From Bacillota bacterium (lineage in GTDB: Bacteria > Bacillota > Clostridia > Acetivibrionales > DTU013), in the NCBI GenBank assembly GCA_023433505.1, contig JAEZCO010000063.1, positions 1-35,414 of the forward strand: 35,414 nucleotides of DNA, written 5' to 3'. Below are positions 1 through 6,701 of this stretch, piece by piece. The notes under the pieces were generated by a model. It worked only from the letters and a program-made list of their open reading frames with translations. It was not told the origin of the DNA and made no database searches. The translations under genes and the position numbers were made by a program. Within the stretch, counting starts at the first letter, position 1; every line of letters starts with the position of its first letter.

Positions 1-162
1 TATAGTTGGGCTTATTAATGTATTCCTATTTTACAAACAAGCTCTCCATTGCCTTCCAAAAATCGTAGGATTGTTAATTCGGCTATATTTTCCCATGGTC
101 TAAGTGCATTTTACGGAAACTCAAGAAGTAGAAGAGCTAGGGTTGGTTTTGGGTGAGTGCAA

Positions 163-194
163 AAAAAATTGCCCCTTTTACAGGGCAATTTTTT
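163..194 (-). terminator. Rho-independent terminator, possibly bidirectional
   Basis: A 12-bp perfect stem (AAAAAATTGCCC with GGGCAATTTTTT) surrounds an 8-nt loop. It lies just past the stop of the minus-strand gene at 213-374, and the minus-strand product ends in a run of T. The A and T runs on both sides would let it work in either direction. I see no supportable gene in positions 1-160. Confidence 0.75.
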
Positions 195-212
195 ACGTGC
201 ATGTATTTTCGC

Positions 213-374
213 TTAATCTTTATAAGGGCCGCATGGTCCACAGTTGTTGTTGTTGCCACCGAAAATACCGGGGAAAATCAAAAGTATGACGATGATTATC
301 ACTACGATCCAAATCCAGTCGAAGCCGCCACCGCCGCATCCCCCAAAGAATCCGCCTCTTTCATTCTCTGACAT
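213..374 (-). CDS. Small glycine-rich, hydrophobic protein (53 aa)
   Basis: The 53-aa product starts MSENERGGFFGGCGGGG, continues with a Trp/Ile/Val-rich hydrophobic segment at about residues 19-38, and ends in an Asn run and a CGPCGP tail. A good ribosome binding site (AAAGGAGTG) lies 7-8 nt before the ATG, and a strong terminator follows the stop, so it is very probably a real gene. Its make-up (acidic/Gly head, single membrane-spanning segment, Cys-rich end) resembles tiny proteins common in spore formers, such as the YjcZ-type group. That family link is a resemblance only. It is the last of three similar minus-strand genes. Confidence 0.7.
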   Translation of the reverse strand: MSENERGGFFGGCGGGGFDWIWIVVIIIVILLIFPGIFGGNNNNCGPCGPYKD

Positions 375-410
375 ATCCTACACTCCTTTCGTATTACATT
401 CAAAATAAAA

Positions 411-539
411 TTATTCAACTACTTCATTCGTTACATTTCTTCTTCTCGAACCGCTGAAAAACAGCAGTAAAAAAACAAGGATAAAAAACAAGATCCCGCA
501 ATTATCAAAAATATTTGTCGATAATATGTTGTCTGACAT
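411..539 (-). CDS. Small hydrophobic protein with FDNC-ILFF motif (42 aa)
   Basis: I take the ATG at 539 as the start. It has an AAGGGGG ribosome binding site at good spacing, whereas the open frame extends further upstream without one. The product has a short polar head (MSDNILSTNI), then FDNCGILFF and a strongly hydrophobic membrane segment, and a positively charged tail (SGSRRR). The core matches the neighbour at 737-841 closely (DNC-x-ILFFI, FLLLFF), so the two are paralogues. Function is unknown. They may be small spore-coat or membrane peptides, as for YjcZ-like proteins. Confidence 0.6.
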   Translation of the reverse strand: MSDNILSTNIFDNCGILFFILVFLLLFFSGSRRRNVTNEVVE

Positions 540-645
540 TTGTCTTGCCCCCTTCTTTATTAGAATCCCCTTCAGTTTTATCTGTGATATATCATATTCA
601 GTTGAGCATTTTTGTGTTACCGAAAAAAGTCTCTGGCAAAGGGGG

Positions 646-676
646 ATGAAAAACAGAAGCCACCTGTTCAGGTGGC
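646..676 (-). terminator. Probable terminator of the 34-aa gene
   Basis: GCCACC and GGTGGC form a 6-7 bp stem at 659-676. Read on the minus strand it is followed after four bases by five T residues. It lies about 60 bp downstream of the stop of the gene at 737-841 and separates it from the next small gene. Confidence 0.5.
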
Positions 677-736
677 CCCGGTTCCAGCTCTTAATGTATT
701 TCAACTAGGCTTCATATGTCATCCGTTAACGGTTGA

Positions 737-841
737 CTAATAATTGTCCCAAGGGTTGAAGAACAGAAGCAGGAATAAAATGATGAAGAACAATATTGCG
801 CAATTGTCACCTAAAAAACCGCCGCCGCATCTTTCTGCCAT
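737..841 (-). CDS. Small hydrophobic protein with GDNC-ILFF motif (34 aa)
   Basis: The gene has an ideal AAAGGAGG ribosome binding site 10 nt before the ATG. The 34-aa product has the head MAERCGGGFLGDNC, one hydrophobic membrane-spanning segment (ILFFIILFLLLFF) and the short end NPWDNY. Its core is shared with the 42-aa protein at 411-539, and the Gly/Cys head resembles the 53-aa protein at 213-374. Three such genes in a row suggest local duplication and divergence. Function is unknown; a sporulation-related small protein is the best guess. Confidence 0.65.
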   Translation of the reverse strand: MAERCGGGFLGDNCAILFFIILFLLLFFNPWDNY

Positions 842-921
842 AATAGATGACCTCCTTTCGAAATGAGAGTTAACATAAATTTTTTCTGCTAATTCAATTT
901 ATTCTTCCAGTGTAAAAAGTG

Positions 922-1149
922 TTACAGTAAGTTTTTTTTATTTACTTTTTCCTTGATGTATCCTTTAAGCACAACATCGATTTCTCCACGCTTGTCGACA
1001 AGGATGGAGTCGACATCCAGCAGACCTGCAAGTATTCCCGCAACTACAAGTAACTGCTGTGGCGTTAAAGCATGATCGGGATTATCTGGCCCGGCAAATA
1101 TTGAGGCAATCAAATCGGTGATATTCTGCCTATCTTGTGCCAATTCCAT
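922..1149 (-). CDS. Hypothetical protein (75 aa)
   Basis: This small soluble protein starts MELAQDRQNITDL. It has an Asp/Pro-rich turn at about residues 20-27 and then an amphipathic Leu/Val-rich stretch (QQLLVVAGILAG, residues 31-42) followed by repeated short beta-like segments ending in a lysine-rich tail. AGGGGA lies at a usable distance before the ATG. It is transcribed away from the PilZ gene. I do not recognise a named family. The coding character is reasonable and no larger frame competes. Confidence 0.55.
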   Translation of the reverse strand: MELAQDRQNITDLIASIFAGPDNPDHALTPQQLLVVAGILAGLLDVDSILVDKRGEIDVVLKGYIKEKVNKKNLL

Positions 1150-1238
1150 GATCCCCTGACATCTTCAACACTCCATTTCATGCTGTAATAGTATTATATT
1201 TATCATGGCCTCAGAGGGTGACAAAATTAAGTACCGAT

Positions 1239-1278
1239 GCAAATATAACTTCCCGTAAAAACAGGAAGGAATATTTGC
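1239..1278. promoter_or_regulatory. Inverted repeat between divergent genes
   Basis: GCAAATAT (1239-1246) is matched by ATATTTGC (1271-1278), with inner arms CTTCC and GGAAG. The repeat ends 18 bp before the -35 box of the PilZ gene promoter. There is no T-run on either side, so an operator or a short structured element is more likely than a terminator. Confidence 0.4.
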
Positions 1279-1296
1279 AATACGCTGAAAGTATTC

Positions 1297-1325
1297 TTGA
1301 CTTTGAGAAATTTATCAAATATTGT
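1297..1325 (+). promoter_or_regulatory. Sigma-A-like promoter for the PilZ gene
   Basis: TTGACT at 1297-1302 and TATTGT at 1320-1325 are 17 bp apart. Transcription would start near 1332, before the TTG start at 1354. This also argues against starting the PilZ protein at 1297, because that TTG is the -35 box itself. Confidence 0.55.
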
Positions 1326-1353
1326 AGTATATAGCAGACGAGGAGGGATGGGT

Positions 1354-1965
1354 TTGAATGCTAAGCCCGGGGACATCATCACTGTCCGCCATTATTCTTT
1401 GTTGAACATATTTAAAAGCCAGATTACCGAAATTGGAGAGAAATCTTTAACTATAAGGATAGCAAAAGAGCACTCCAATGCGTATTTTTCCGTTGGCGAT
1501 CCTATTGTTATAGCATTTTTAGGCAATGAACAGGTCAGCATCGCAGGAGGAAGAGTAAATTGCCTGAGCCCTTCCGGCGAGACCCTGGAGGTTAGTGTCG
1601 ACCAGGCGGAGGAGGAAGCTGCCAACCGTCTGTATGAGAGGACGCCGGTGTCGCATTATGCAGATATCAGAATACGGGACACCGGAAAAAAGTCTCAGGT
1701 TCTGGTTAAGGACATGAGCTTTTACGGTTTGCTGATTTTTTCGAATGAGGACCTGTACCGGGGACAGCAGCTGGATTTGGATGTTTACCTTGACAGAGAC
1801 ATCATGTCCTTAAAGGCCGAGGTAGCCAGGAAGGTGCAAGGGGCCGTACATATGGAATATGGTCTTAAGATCCTTCACAGAGGCCCTCTGGTTTTTAATC
1901 ATATCCAGAATTATGTAAGAAAATCTCAGGAAGAATTTATGAATGTATTCAGCAGAAAGCAATGA
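1354..1965 (+). CDS. PilZ domain protein (YcgR-like), c-di-GMP receptor candidate
   Basis: This 203-aa protein probably binds cyclic di-GMP and passes the signal to a motility or attachment machine. The C-terminal PilZ domain (about residues 90-190) holds both signature motifs: RLYER (R92, R96; RxxxR) and DMSFYG (D120, S122, G125; DxSxxG). The N-terminal half (residues 1-85) is a beta-rich YcgR-N-like domain. The TTG at 1354 is chosen because AGGAGG ends seven bases before it; the ATG at 1348 touches that site, and a start at 1297 falls in the promoter. It is a single-gene unit with its own terminator, placed directly before the Tad pilus operon, so pilus control by c-di-GMP is a reasonable inference. 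No GGDEF or EAL gene is in the window. Confidence 0.85.
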   Translation: MNAKPGDIITVRHYSLLNIFKSQITEIGEKSLTIRIAKEHSNAYFSVGDPIVIAFLGNEQVSIAGGRVNCLSPSGETLEVSVDQAEEEAANRLYERTPVSHYADIRIRDTGKKSQVLVKDMSFYGLLIFSNEDLYRGQQLDLDVYLDRDIMSLKAEVARKVQGAVHMEYGLKILHRGPLVFNHIQNYVRKSQEEFMNVFSRKQ

Positions 1966-1982
1966 TATACTGCATTCGATGG

Positions 1983-2013
1983 CCTTGTACACGCTATTGT
2001 GCAAGGTTTTTTT
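1983..2013 (+). terminator. Rho-independent terminator after the PilZ gene
   Basis: CCTTGTACA and TGTGCAAGG form a 9-bp stem with one G-T pair and a 6-nt loop, followed by seven T. It separates the PilZ gene from the pilus operon promoter. Confidence 0.9.
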
Positions 2014-2062
2014 ATTTTACCTGCTTTTTATGCAATAGTATGTAATATTTTTGCAAAATAAA

Positions 2063-2092
2063 TTGACAAAATTTTGTATTTATGGTTATAAT
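2063..2092 (+). promoter_or_regulatory. Sigma-A-like promoter of the Tad pilus operon
   Basis: TTGACA at 2063-2068 and TATAAT at 2087-2092 are both perfect hexamers, 18 bp apart. The leader of about 75 nt contains TAGCG/CGCTA arms with outer ACAT/ATGT (about 2114-2148), a small possible stem. I looked for a c-di-GMP riboswitch here and did not find its conserved core. Confidence 0.8.
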
Positions 2093-2174
2093 ATTACATT
2101 ATATAATAAGTTTACATGTTTATAGCGTAAATGGAAACCGCTAATGTTTAATTTAACCCGATTGGGGTGGGCTT

Positions 2175-3326
2175 TTGGGAAAGCTGAATCTTGTCATTGC
2201 CGACAGGGATGAAAATTATCTTGAGCATCTGGGGAATTATCTCATGGTTTGCTATTCAGGGAAGTTCACCATTTATCAATTCAGCGCTGTTAAAAATTTG
2301 CAGCTGTTTTTAAAATCTGCGGGGAAAAGGCTGGAGATACTGCTGTGCAGCCATTCCTTCCTGAAGGAGGGGCCATGGCAGGAAAGCTTTCATACAATCA
2401 TTCAGTTATCGGAGAATGATTCTGCAAATTCTGTAGATGGTGTAAATGCTATTTTCAAATACAGGCATGCGGAGAGTTTGGTTCAGGACATCCTCCATAT
2501 TTACTCGAAAAACAATCTGGAGACGTCTGTACCTGCTGGTAAAAAAATCACAGTCCTCTGTGCAGTTCATTCTGCAGCGGGCGGCGCAGGGACGACATGC
2601 ATCGCAGCCGGACTTTCTATGCTGGCTGCACGCCGGGGGCTGAAGCCGTTTTACCTGAATCTCGAAAGTACGCCCTCTACTTCCTTCTATTTCAAAGGAA
2701 GATCGGAAAGAACCCTCTCCGACGTCATTTACTATATTAAGGAAAAAGGCAGTAATCTGGTGTCAAAGCTGGAAGGCGGGTACTGCAGCGATGCTTCCAG
2801 CGGTGTCCACTATTTTCTTCCTCCTGACAGTGCTTCGGAGTTTGAAGAGCTTACCGAAGAAGATATGGTTTTGCTTCTTGGAGCCATAAGGTCTTGGTCG
2901 CTGTTTGACATTGTCTTTATTGACCTGCCCTCAGGCCTGAGCCGCAGAAATAAATCCGTCTTCAAGTGCTGCGACAAAATAATCGATATTTGTGAGCACG
3001 GAGCTTCTTCCCTGTTCAAGAAGGGCATGATGGAGGGAGATCCTGAAACCGGCGGCGATGGAAAAAATGACATTTTACACTGTACCCTTCCCATACTTAA
3101 CAAGTATTCGGAAAATACGCCATGTGATTGGTATGAGAGGAGTTATACGGATAAGTTCACCGTTATAATCCATGAATCGGAAAGGGTGAAATACCATCAG
3201 GGAGAGAAGCTTTTGATTGATGCGGATCCGGTTTTTTCGTCAGCCCTGGGAAAACTACTGAATTTGCTTGCTGCAAGCGGCAGTGATGAAAAAAGCAGGC
3301 CGGACGGAGGTGCTGCCATTGCCTGA
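2175..3326 (+). CDS. tadZ: TadZ/CpaE-like pilus assembly protein with degenerate P-loop
   Basis: TadZ proteins place and help assemble Tad pili at the membrane or pole. The 383-aa product has an N-terminal receiver-like fold (residues 1-110, starting LNLVIADRDENYLEHLG) and a MinD/ParA-type domain (about 125-330). The expected Walker A region reads AAGGAGTT at residues 134-141, so both the signature lysine and the P-loop lysine are missing. D250 in the FIDLP segment corresponds to Walker B. Atypical ATPase domains are known for Firmicute TadZ. The TTG start has GGGGTGG just upstream. The last 8 nt overlap the tadA start, implying coupled translation. TadZ identity rests on fold motifs plus position before tadA. 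Confidence 0.8.
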   Translation: MGKLNLVIADRDENYLEHLGNYLMVCYSGKFTIYQFSAVKNLQLFLKSAGKRLEILLCSHSFLKEGPWQESFHTIIQLSENDSANSVDGVNAIFKYRHAESLVQDILHIYSKNNLETSVPAGKKITVLCAVHSAAGGAGTTCIAAGLSMLAARRGLKPFYLNLESTPSTSFYFKGRSERTLSDVIYYIKEKGSNLVSKLEGGYCSDASSGVHYFLPPDSASEFEELTEEDMVLLLGAIRSWSLFDIVFIDLPSGLSRRNKSVFKCCDKIIDICEHGASSLFKKGMMEGDPETGGDGKNDILHCTLPILNKYSENTPCDWYERSYTDKFTVIIHESERVKYHQGEKLLIDADPVFSSALGKLLNLLAASGSDEKSRPDGGAAIA

Positions 3327-4584
3327 TATACAGCCAACAGGGAGAGAGCAGCTGATAAAGGAGGTGCGTGCCGCTGTTTCTGAAGACATGGATATGAACA
3401 GGGAAATTCCGGATGAGGAAATCAGGGAGCTTATAAAGAAAACTGTTTTCCACCGTTCAAGGGAGCAGTATATTGAGTTGAAGGAAAAAAGGGGAGTCGT
3501 AGAGGCGGTTTTTAACTCCATGCGGCGGCTGGATATTTTACAGCCGGTGATCGATGACAAATCCGTTACGGAAATCATGGTCAATGGGCCTGACGCAATA
3601 TTTATTGAAAGAGACGGAAGGATATCCCGCCTGAATCTCCGGTTCGACAGCAGTGATAAGCTGGAAGACGTTATCCAGTCCATTGTGTCGAGGACCAACA
3701 GGGCGGTTAATGAATCCGCACCTATTGTTGATGCAAGGCTGCCTGACGGTTCCAGGGTAAATATCGTCCTGAAGCCGGTGGCTTTAAACGGGCCTATTAT
3801 GACCATCCGGAAGTTTCCCCCAAGCCCTTTGAGCATGGACCGGCTGGTAAATATGGGGTCCTTGACCCGGGAAGCGGCAGATGCGCTATGCGGTTTGGTC
3901 AAAGCAAAATACAATATTTTCATCTCCGGAGGCACAGGAAGCGGCAAAACAACGTTTCTTAATGCTCTTGCGGGCTATATTCCAGAAGATGAGAGAATCG
4001 TGACCATAGAAGATTCCGCGGAGCTTCAGATAAAAACCATCGAAAATATCGTAAGAATGGAAACAAGGAATGCAAATACCGAGGGAAAAGGCAAGATAAC
4101 CATCAGGGAGCTCATAAGGACATCATTGCGCATGCGGCCTGAGAGGGTCATCGTAGGAGAAGTGCGCGGGGCAGAGGCTCTGGATATGCTCCAGGCAATG
4201 AATACCGGCCATGACGGCTCCATATCTACAGGCCACGCGAATTCCCCGGCGGACATGCTGAGCAGACTTGAGACCATGGTTTTAAGCGCTGCTTCGCTGC
4301 CTCTGGAAGCGATACGTCAGCAGATGGTTTCAGCCATTGATATACTCATCCATTTGTCCAGGCTGAGAGACCGCTCCAGGCGGCTTCTAAGCATTTCAGA
4401 GGTCACCGGATGCCTTAACGGTGAGATAGTTTTAAATCCGCTTTTTGAATTTTGTGATAGGGGAGATACACCTGACGGGAGAGTGGAAGGAGTATTGCAA
4501 AGAACAGGCAATAGTATGCTGCATACGGCAAAGTTCAGGATGTCGGGAATTAAATGCAGTTTGCAGGAGGGACCCCTTGTTTGA
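3319..4584 (+). CDS. tadA: TadA/CpaF family secretion ATPase
   Basis: This cytoplasmic hexameric ATPase powers pilin assembly. The 421-aa protein has a CpaF N-terminal domain and a clear motor domain: Walker A GGTGSGKT at residues 204-211 (K210), Asp box around VTIEDSAEL, Walker B region VIVGEVRG at 277-284, and the His box NTGHDGSISTGHAN. Length is normal for the family. I choose the TTG at 3319: GGAGGTG lies six bases before it, while the upstream TTG at 3268 has no such site and would overlap tadZ much more. It overlaps tadZ by 8 nt and tadB by 8 nt. Confidence 0.93.
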   Translation: MPDIQPTGREQLIKEVRAAVSEDMDMNREIPDEEIRELIKKTVFHRSREQYIELKEKRGVVEAVFNSMRRLDILQPVIDDKSVTEIMVNGPDAIFIERDGRISRLNLRFDSSDKLEDVIQSIVSRTNRAVNESAPIVDARLPDGSRVNIVLKPVALNGPIMTIRKFPPSPLSMDRLVNMGSLTREAADALCGLVKAKYNIFISGGTGSGKTTFLNALAGYIPEDERIVTIEDSAELQIKTIENIVRMETRNANTEGKGKITIRELIRTSLRMRPERVIVGEVRGAEALDMLQAMNTGHDGSISTGHANSPADMLSRLETMVLSAASLPLEAIRQQMVSAIDILIHLSRLRDRSRRLLSISEVTGCLNGEIVLNPLFEFCDRGDTPDGRVEGVLQRTGNSMLHTAKFRMSGIKCSLQEGPLV

Positions 4585-5374
4585 GTTTATCAGTAGAAAA
4601 CTGGAGTTGAAGCATGAAGGGAATAAAGCGTTACCGGATTACAATACATACATAATGGGCTTTCCCGAAAGGGTCCTTTATAATGCCGTAGCTGCACTAT
4701 TCATCTATATCGCGGCTTTTGTCTTTTACAGAAGCCACATTATTTCACTCTTGCTTATTCCGCTGTCACTGCTCTACCCCCGGATTAAAAAAGGCGAATT
4801 GCTTGTCCGGCGCAGAAGGATGCTGAATATGCAATTTAAGGATATGCTGTACTCACTGGCATCTTCACTGACGGCAGGAAAATCCATAGAAAATGCATTC
4901 AGAGAAGTTTTACGGGATTTGTCCGTACTTTACCCGGATGCGCAGGAGTATATAATCCTGGAGATGGAATGCATGGCAAGGAGGATAGAGATGAACGAAA
5001 CCGTAGAAGCGGTATTGGCGGATTTTGCCAGGCGTTCGAGAATAGAGGATATTGAAAATTTCTCCGATGTATTTCAGATATGTAAACGCTCCGGCGGAAA
5101 TATTGCGGAGGTTGTGCGCAATACCTCCGGCATCATTAACGACAAGATCGAAATCCGGCAAGAGATAGACATGCTGCTGGCAGAAAGGAAGTTTGAGCAA
5201 AAAGTGCTGAATATCGTGCCAATACTGCTGATCGTGCTGCTTTCTGCAAGCGCGGCAGACTATATGGAGCCCGTATTTTCCACGGCTGCAGGACGTCTTG
5301 TGATGACGGGAGCCATAATTTTGCTGGCGATTGCCTGGTTCGTTTCGCGGAAGATCATGGATATCCGGGTATAA
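4577..5374 (+). CDS. tadB: TadB-like inner membrane platform protein (T2SSF domain)
   Basis: TadB and TadC form the membrane platform on which TadA acts. The 265-aa protein has hydrophobic segments at about residues 33-65 and paired segments near 208-258, with a T2SSF domain between them (QFKDMLYSLASSLTAGKSIENAF). The TTG at 4577 is preceded by AGGAGGG at five bases and overlaps the tadA stop by 8 nt. The open frame continues upstream inside tadA but without a binding site. A 147-bp palindrome follows immediately after its stop codon. Confidence 0.88.
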   Translation: MFEFISRKLELKHEGNKALPDYNTYIMGFPERVLYNAVAALFIYIAAFVFYRSHIISLLLIPLSLLYPRIKKGELLVRRRRMLNMQFKDMLYSLASSLTAGKSIENAFREVLRDLSVLYPDAQEYIILEMECMARRIEMNETVEAVLADFARRSRIEDIENFSDVFQICKRSGGNIAEVVRNTSGIINDKIEIRQEIDMLLAERKFEQKVLNIVPILLIVLLSASAADYMEPVFSTAAGRLVMTGAIILLAIAWFVSRKIMDIRV

Positions 5375-5521
5375 GAACCTGTTTAGCATCTGTTTGCACC
5401 TGATTTTGGCGGATTTTCCGTCATACTGCGTTAAATTTTCTTGGAATAAATAGATGATTCCTGCGAAAATTTGCCTTGTCTGACGAAAATCTGCTCAAAA
5501 TCCCAGATACTAAACAGGCTC
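5375..5521. repeat. Imperfect palindrome, MITE-like element, between tadB and tadC
   Basis: The ends are near-perfect inverted repeats: GAACCTGTTTAGCATCTG (5375-5392) and the complement of CAGATACTAAACAGGCTC (5504-5521), differing at two of 18 positions. The complementarity continues inward (GATTTTGGCGGATTTTCCGTCA against TGACGAAAATCTGCTCAAAATC) to a central GGAAT/ATTCC hairpin near 5443-5461. It starts one base after the tadB stop. No coding frame is supported within it. It would form one long RNA hairpin in the operon transcript. A non-autonomous transposon (MITE) is the best reading. Confidence 0.8.
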
Positions 5522-5546
5522 TAAAATTTATTTTGGAGGTCAGTCA

Positions 5547-6407
5547 TTGTTACTAGCATTTATTTTTATTTCCGGAGGGGTTCTGACGATATATTTTATT
5601 TCAGCCGGAAAGTACCAAGCGCTGATAAAAACAGCGGATGAAAATGTGTTTAGATTCAAAGCTTTGCTGCCGGTGGGTCTTTATATACTGGAAGCCGTCA
5701 GGCGCAGGTATTCAACGGAATATGACAAAAAGCTCCTGTCGGCGATAATGGAAATCACCGAACCCAGACAATCCCATAATTATCTGAAATTGCACTGGGC
5801 CAATAAAATACTGTTTTTGCTTCTGGGTCTTTCTTTTATAGCTTTCATCGGCATTTTTACCGAGCCTGACACCGGGTTTGCCGTATTTGCCGGTGCAATT
5901 ATTGCCGGTGCTTTTTACTTTACGGATAAAGAGCTTTTTGACCGTGTAAAAAAGCGGAGAGCATCCATCCGTATGGATTTTCCCGACTTTGTCAGCAAGC
6001 TCATGCTGCTTATCAATGCGGGAATGACAATAACCAGGGCGTGGGAAAGGATTGCGTCCGATACGGAAAAAGCTACGCCTTTATACAAGGAGCTTCGTCT
6101 TGCCACCCAGGGAATCAAGTCGGGGAAACCTGAGCACAGCGCTTATGAGGAGTTTGCCAAAAGGTGCAGGACCCCGGAAATTACAAGATTTGTATCGGTC
6201 ATCCTGCAGAATCTCAGAAAGGGGAATTCGGAAATAGTTCCGGTGCTAAGGGTATTTGCCATGGAGTGCTGGGAAATGAGAAAAAATACGGCCAAAAGAC
6301 TGGGAGAGGAGGCATCCACCAAAATGCTGTTCCCTTTGATGCTGATGTTCATTGGCATTTTGTTGATCGTAGGAACACCGGCTGTTCTTGCCCTACGGAA
6401 TCTATAA
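5547..6407 (+). CDS. tadC: TadC-like inner membrane platform protein (T2SSF domain)
   Basis: The 286-aa protein is the second platform subunit. It has an N-terminal membrane helix (first 25 residues), two helices around residues 85-130, the T2SSF domain at about 145-270 (MDFPDFVSKLMLLINAGMT) and a C-terminal hydrophobic helix (LMLMFIGILLIVGTPAVLAL). The TTG start lies six bases after GGAGGT. It would normally sit right behind tadB, but here 172 bp separate them because of the palindromic element, so translational coupling to tadB is lost and it relies on its own binding site. Confidence 0.88.
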   Translation: MLLAFIFISGGVLTIYFISAGKYQALIKTADENVFRFKALLPVGLYILEAVRRRYSTEYDKKLLSAIMEITEPRQSHNYLKLHWANKILFLLLGLSFIAFIGIFTEPDTGFAVFAGAIIAGAFYFTDKELFDRVKKRRASIRMDFPDFVSKLMLLINAGMTITRAWERIASDTEKATPLYKELRLATQGIKSGKPEHSAYEEFAKRCRTPEITRFVSVILQNLRKGNSEIVPVLRVFAMECWEMRKNTAKRLGEEASTKMLFPLMLMFIGILLIVGTPAVLALRNL

Positions 6408-6427
6408 AAATAAAAGGAGGGATTCGT

Positions 6428-6643
6428 ATTTTAAAGTTGATAAAAAGTTTTTTGAAGGAAGAGGACGGGTTAGGTACGGTTGAAATCGTGGTCATCATTG
6501 CCGTGCTGGTTGGGATAGCACTCATATTCAGGGACGCGATCATAAAATTTGTCACGGACATCATGAAAACCGTTTTTGCAGACGACTCCATAACAAAGGA
6601 TGTCAACAGCGGCAATATCAGAAACGATAATCAGGTCAATTGA
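6428..6643 (+). CDS. Flp1-like type IVb pilin
   Basis: The product of about 71 aa is the likely major pilin subunit. A short charged leader (LKLIKSFLKEEDG) is followed by LGTVE and a 17-residue hydrophobic helix (IVVIIAVLVGIALIF). This fits a type IVb prepilin: cleavage after Gly with Glu at +5 of the mature protein. The hydrophilic C-terminal part (about 35 residues) is longer than in the smallest Flp proteins. The start is uncertain. AGGAGG at 6415-6420 points to the ATT at 6428 (seven bases away); the first usual start, TTG at 6437, is 16 bases away. No ATG precedes the leader near the binding site. The prepilin peptidase gene is not in this window. Confidence 0.8.
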   Translation: MLKLIKSFLKEEDGLGTVEIVVIIAVLVGIALIFRDAIIKFVTDIMKTVFADDSITKDVNSGNIRNDNQVN

Positions 6644-6701
6644 GCCGTGAACAGGTATTGAGCCATAGGGATGACAGAATTAAAAGGAGGTTACCGACCG
6701 G

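Noticed and set aside
104..371. Two overlapping plus-strand open frames of 61 and 72 codons
   Set aside because: They lack binding sites and run antisense to the small gene at 213-374 and across its terminator.
2093..2174. Possible c-di-GMP riboswitch in the pilus operon leader
   Set aside because: The leader is too short and lacks the conserved GEMM core; only a weak stem with TAGCG/CGCTA arms is seen.
3255..3947. Minus-strand open frame of 230 codons
   Set aside because: It lies entirely opposite tadA and the tadZ end; the plus strand has clear family motifs, so this is a mirror frame.
6164..6427. Upstream part of the long frame that contains the pilin
   Set aside because: It overlaps the end of tadC in another frame. 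The pilin leader and the AGGAGG at 6415 show that the real gene starts near 6428-6437.
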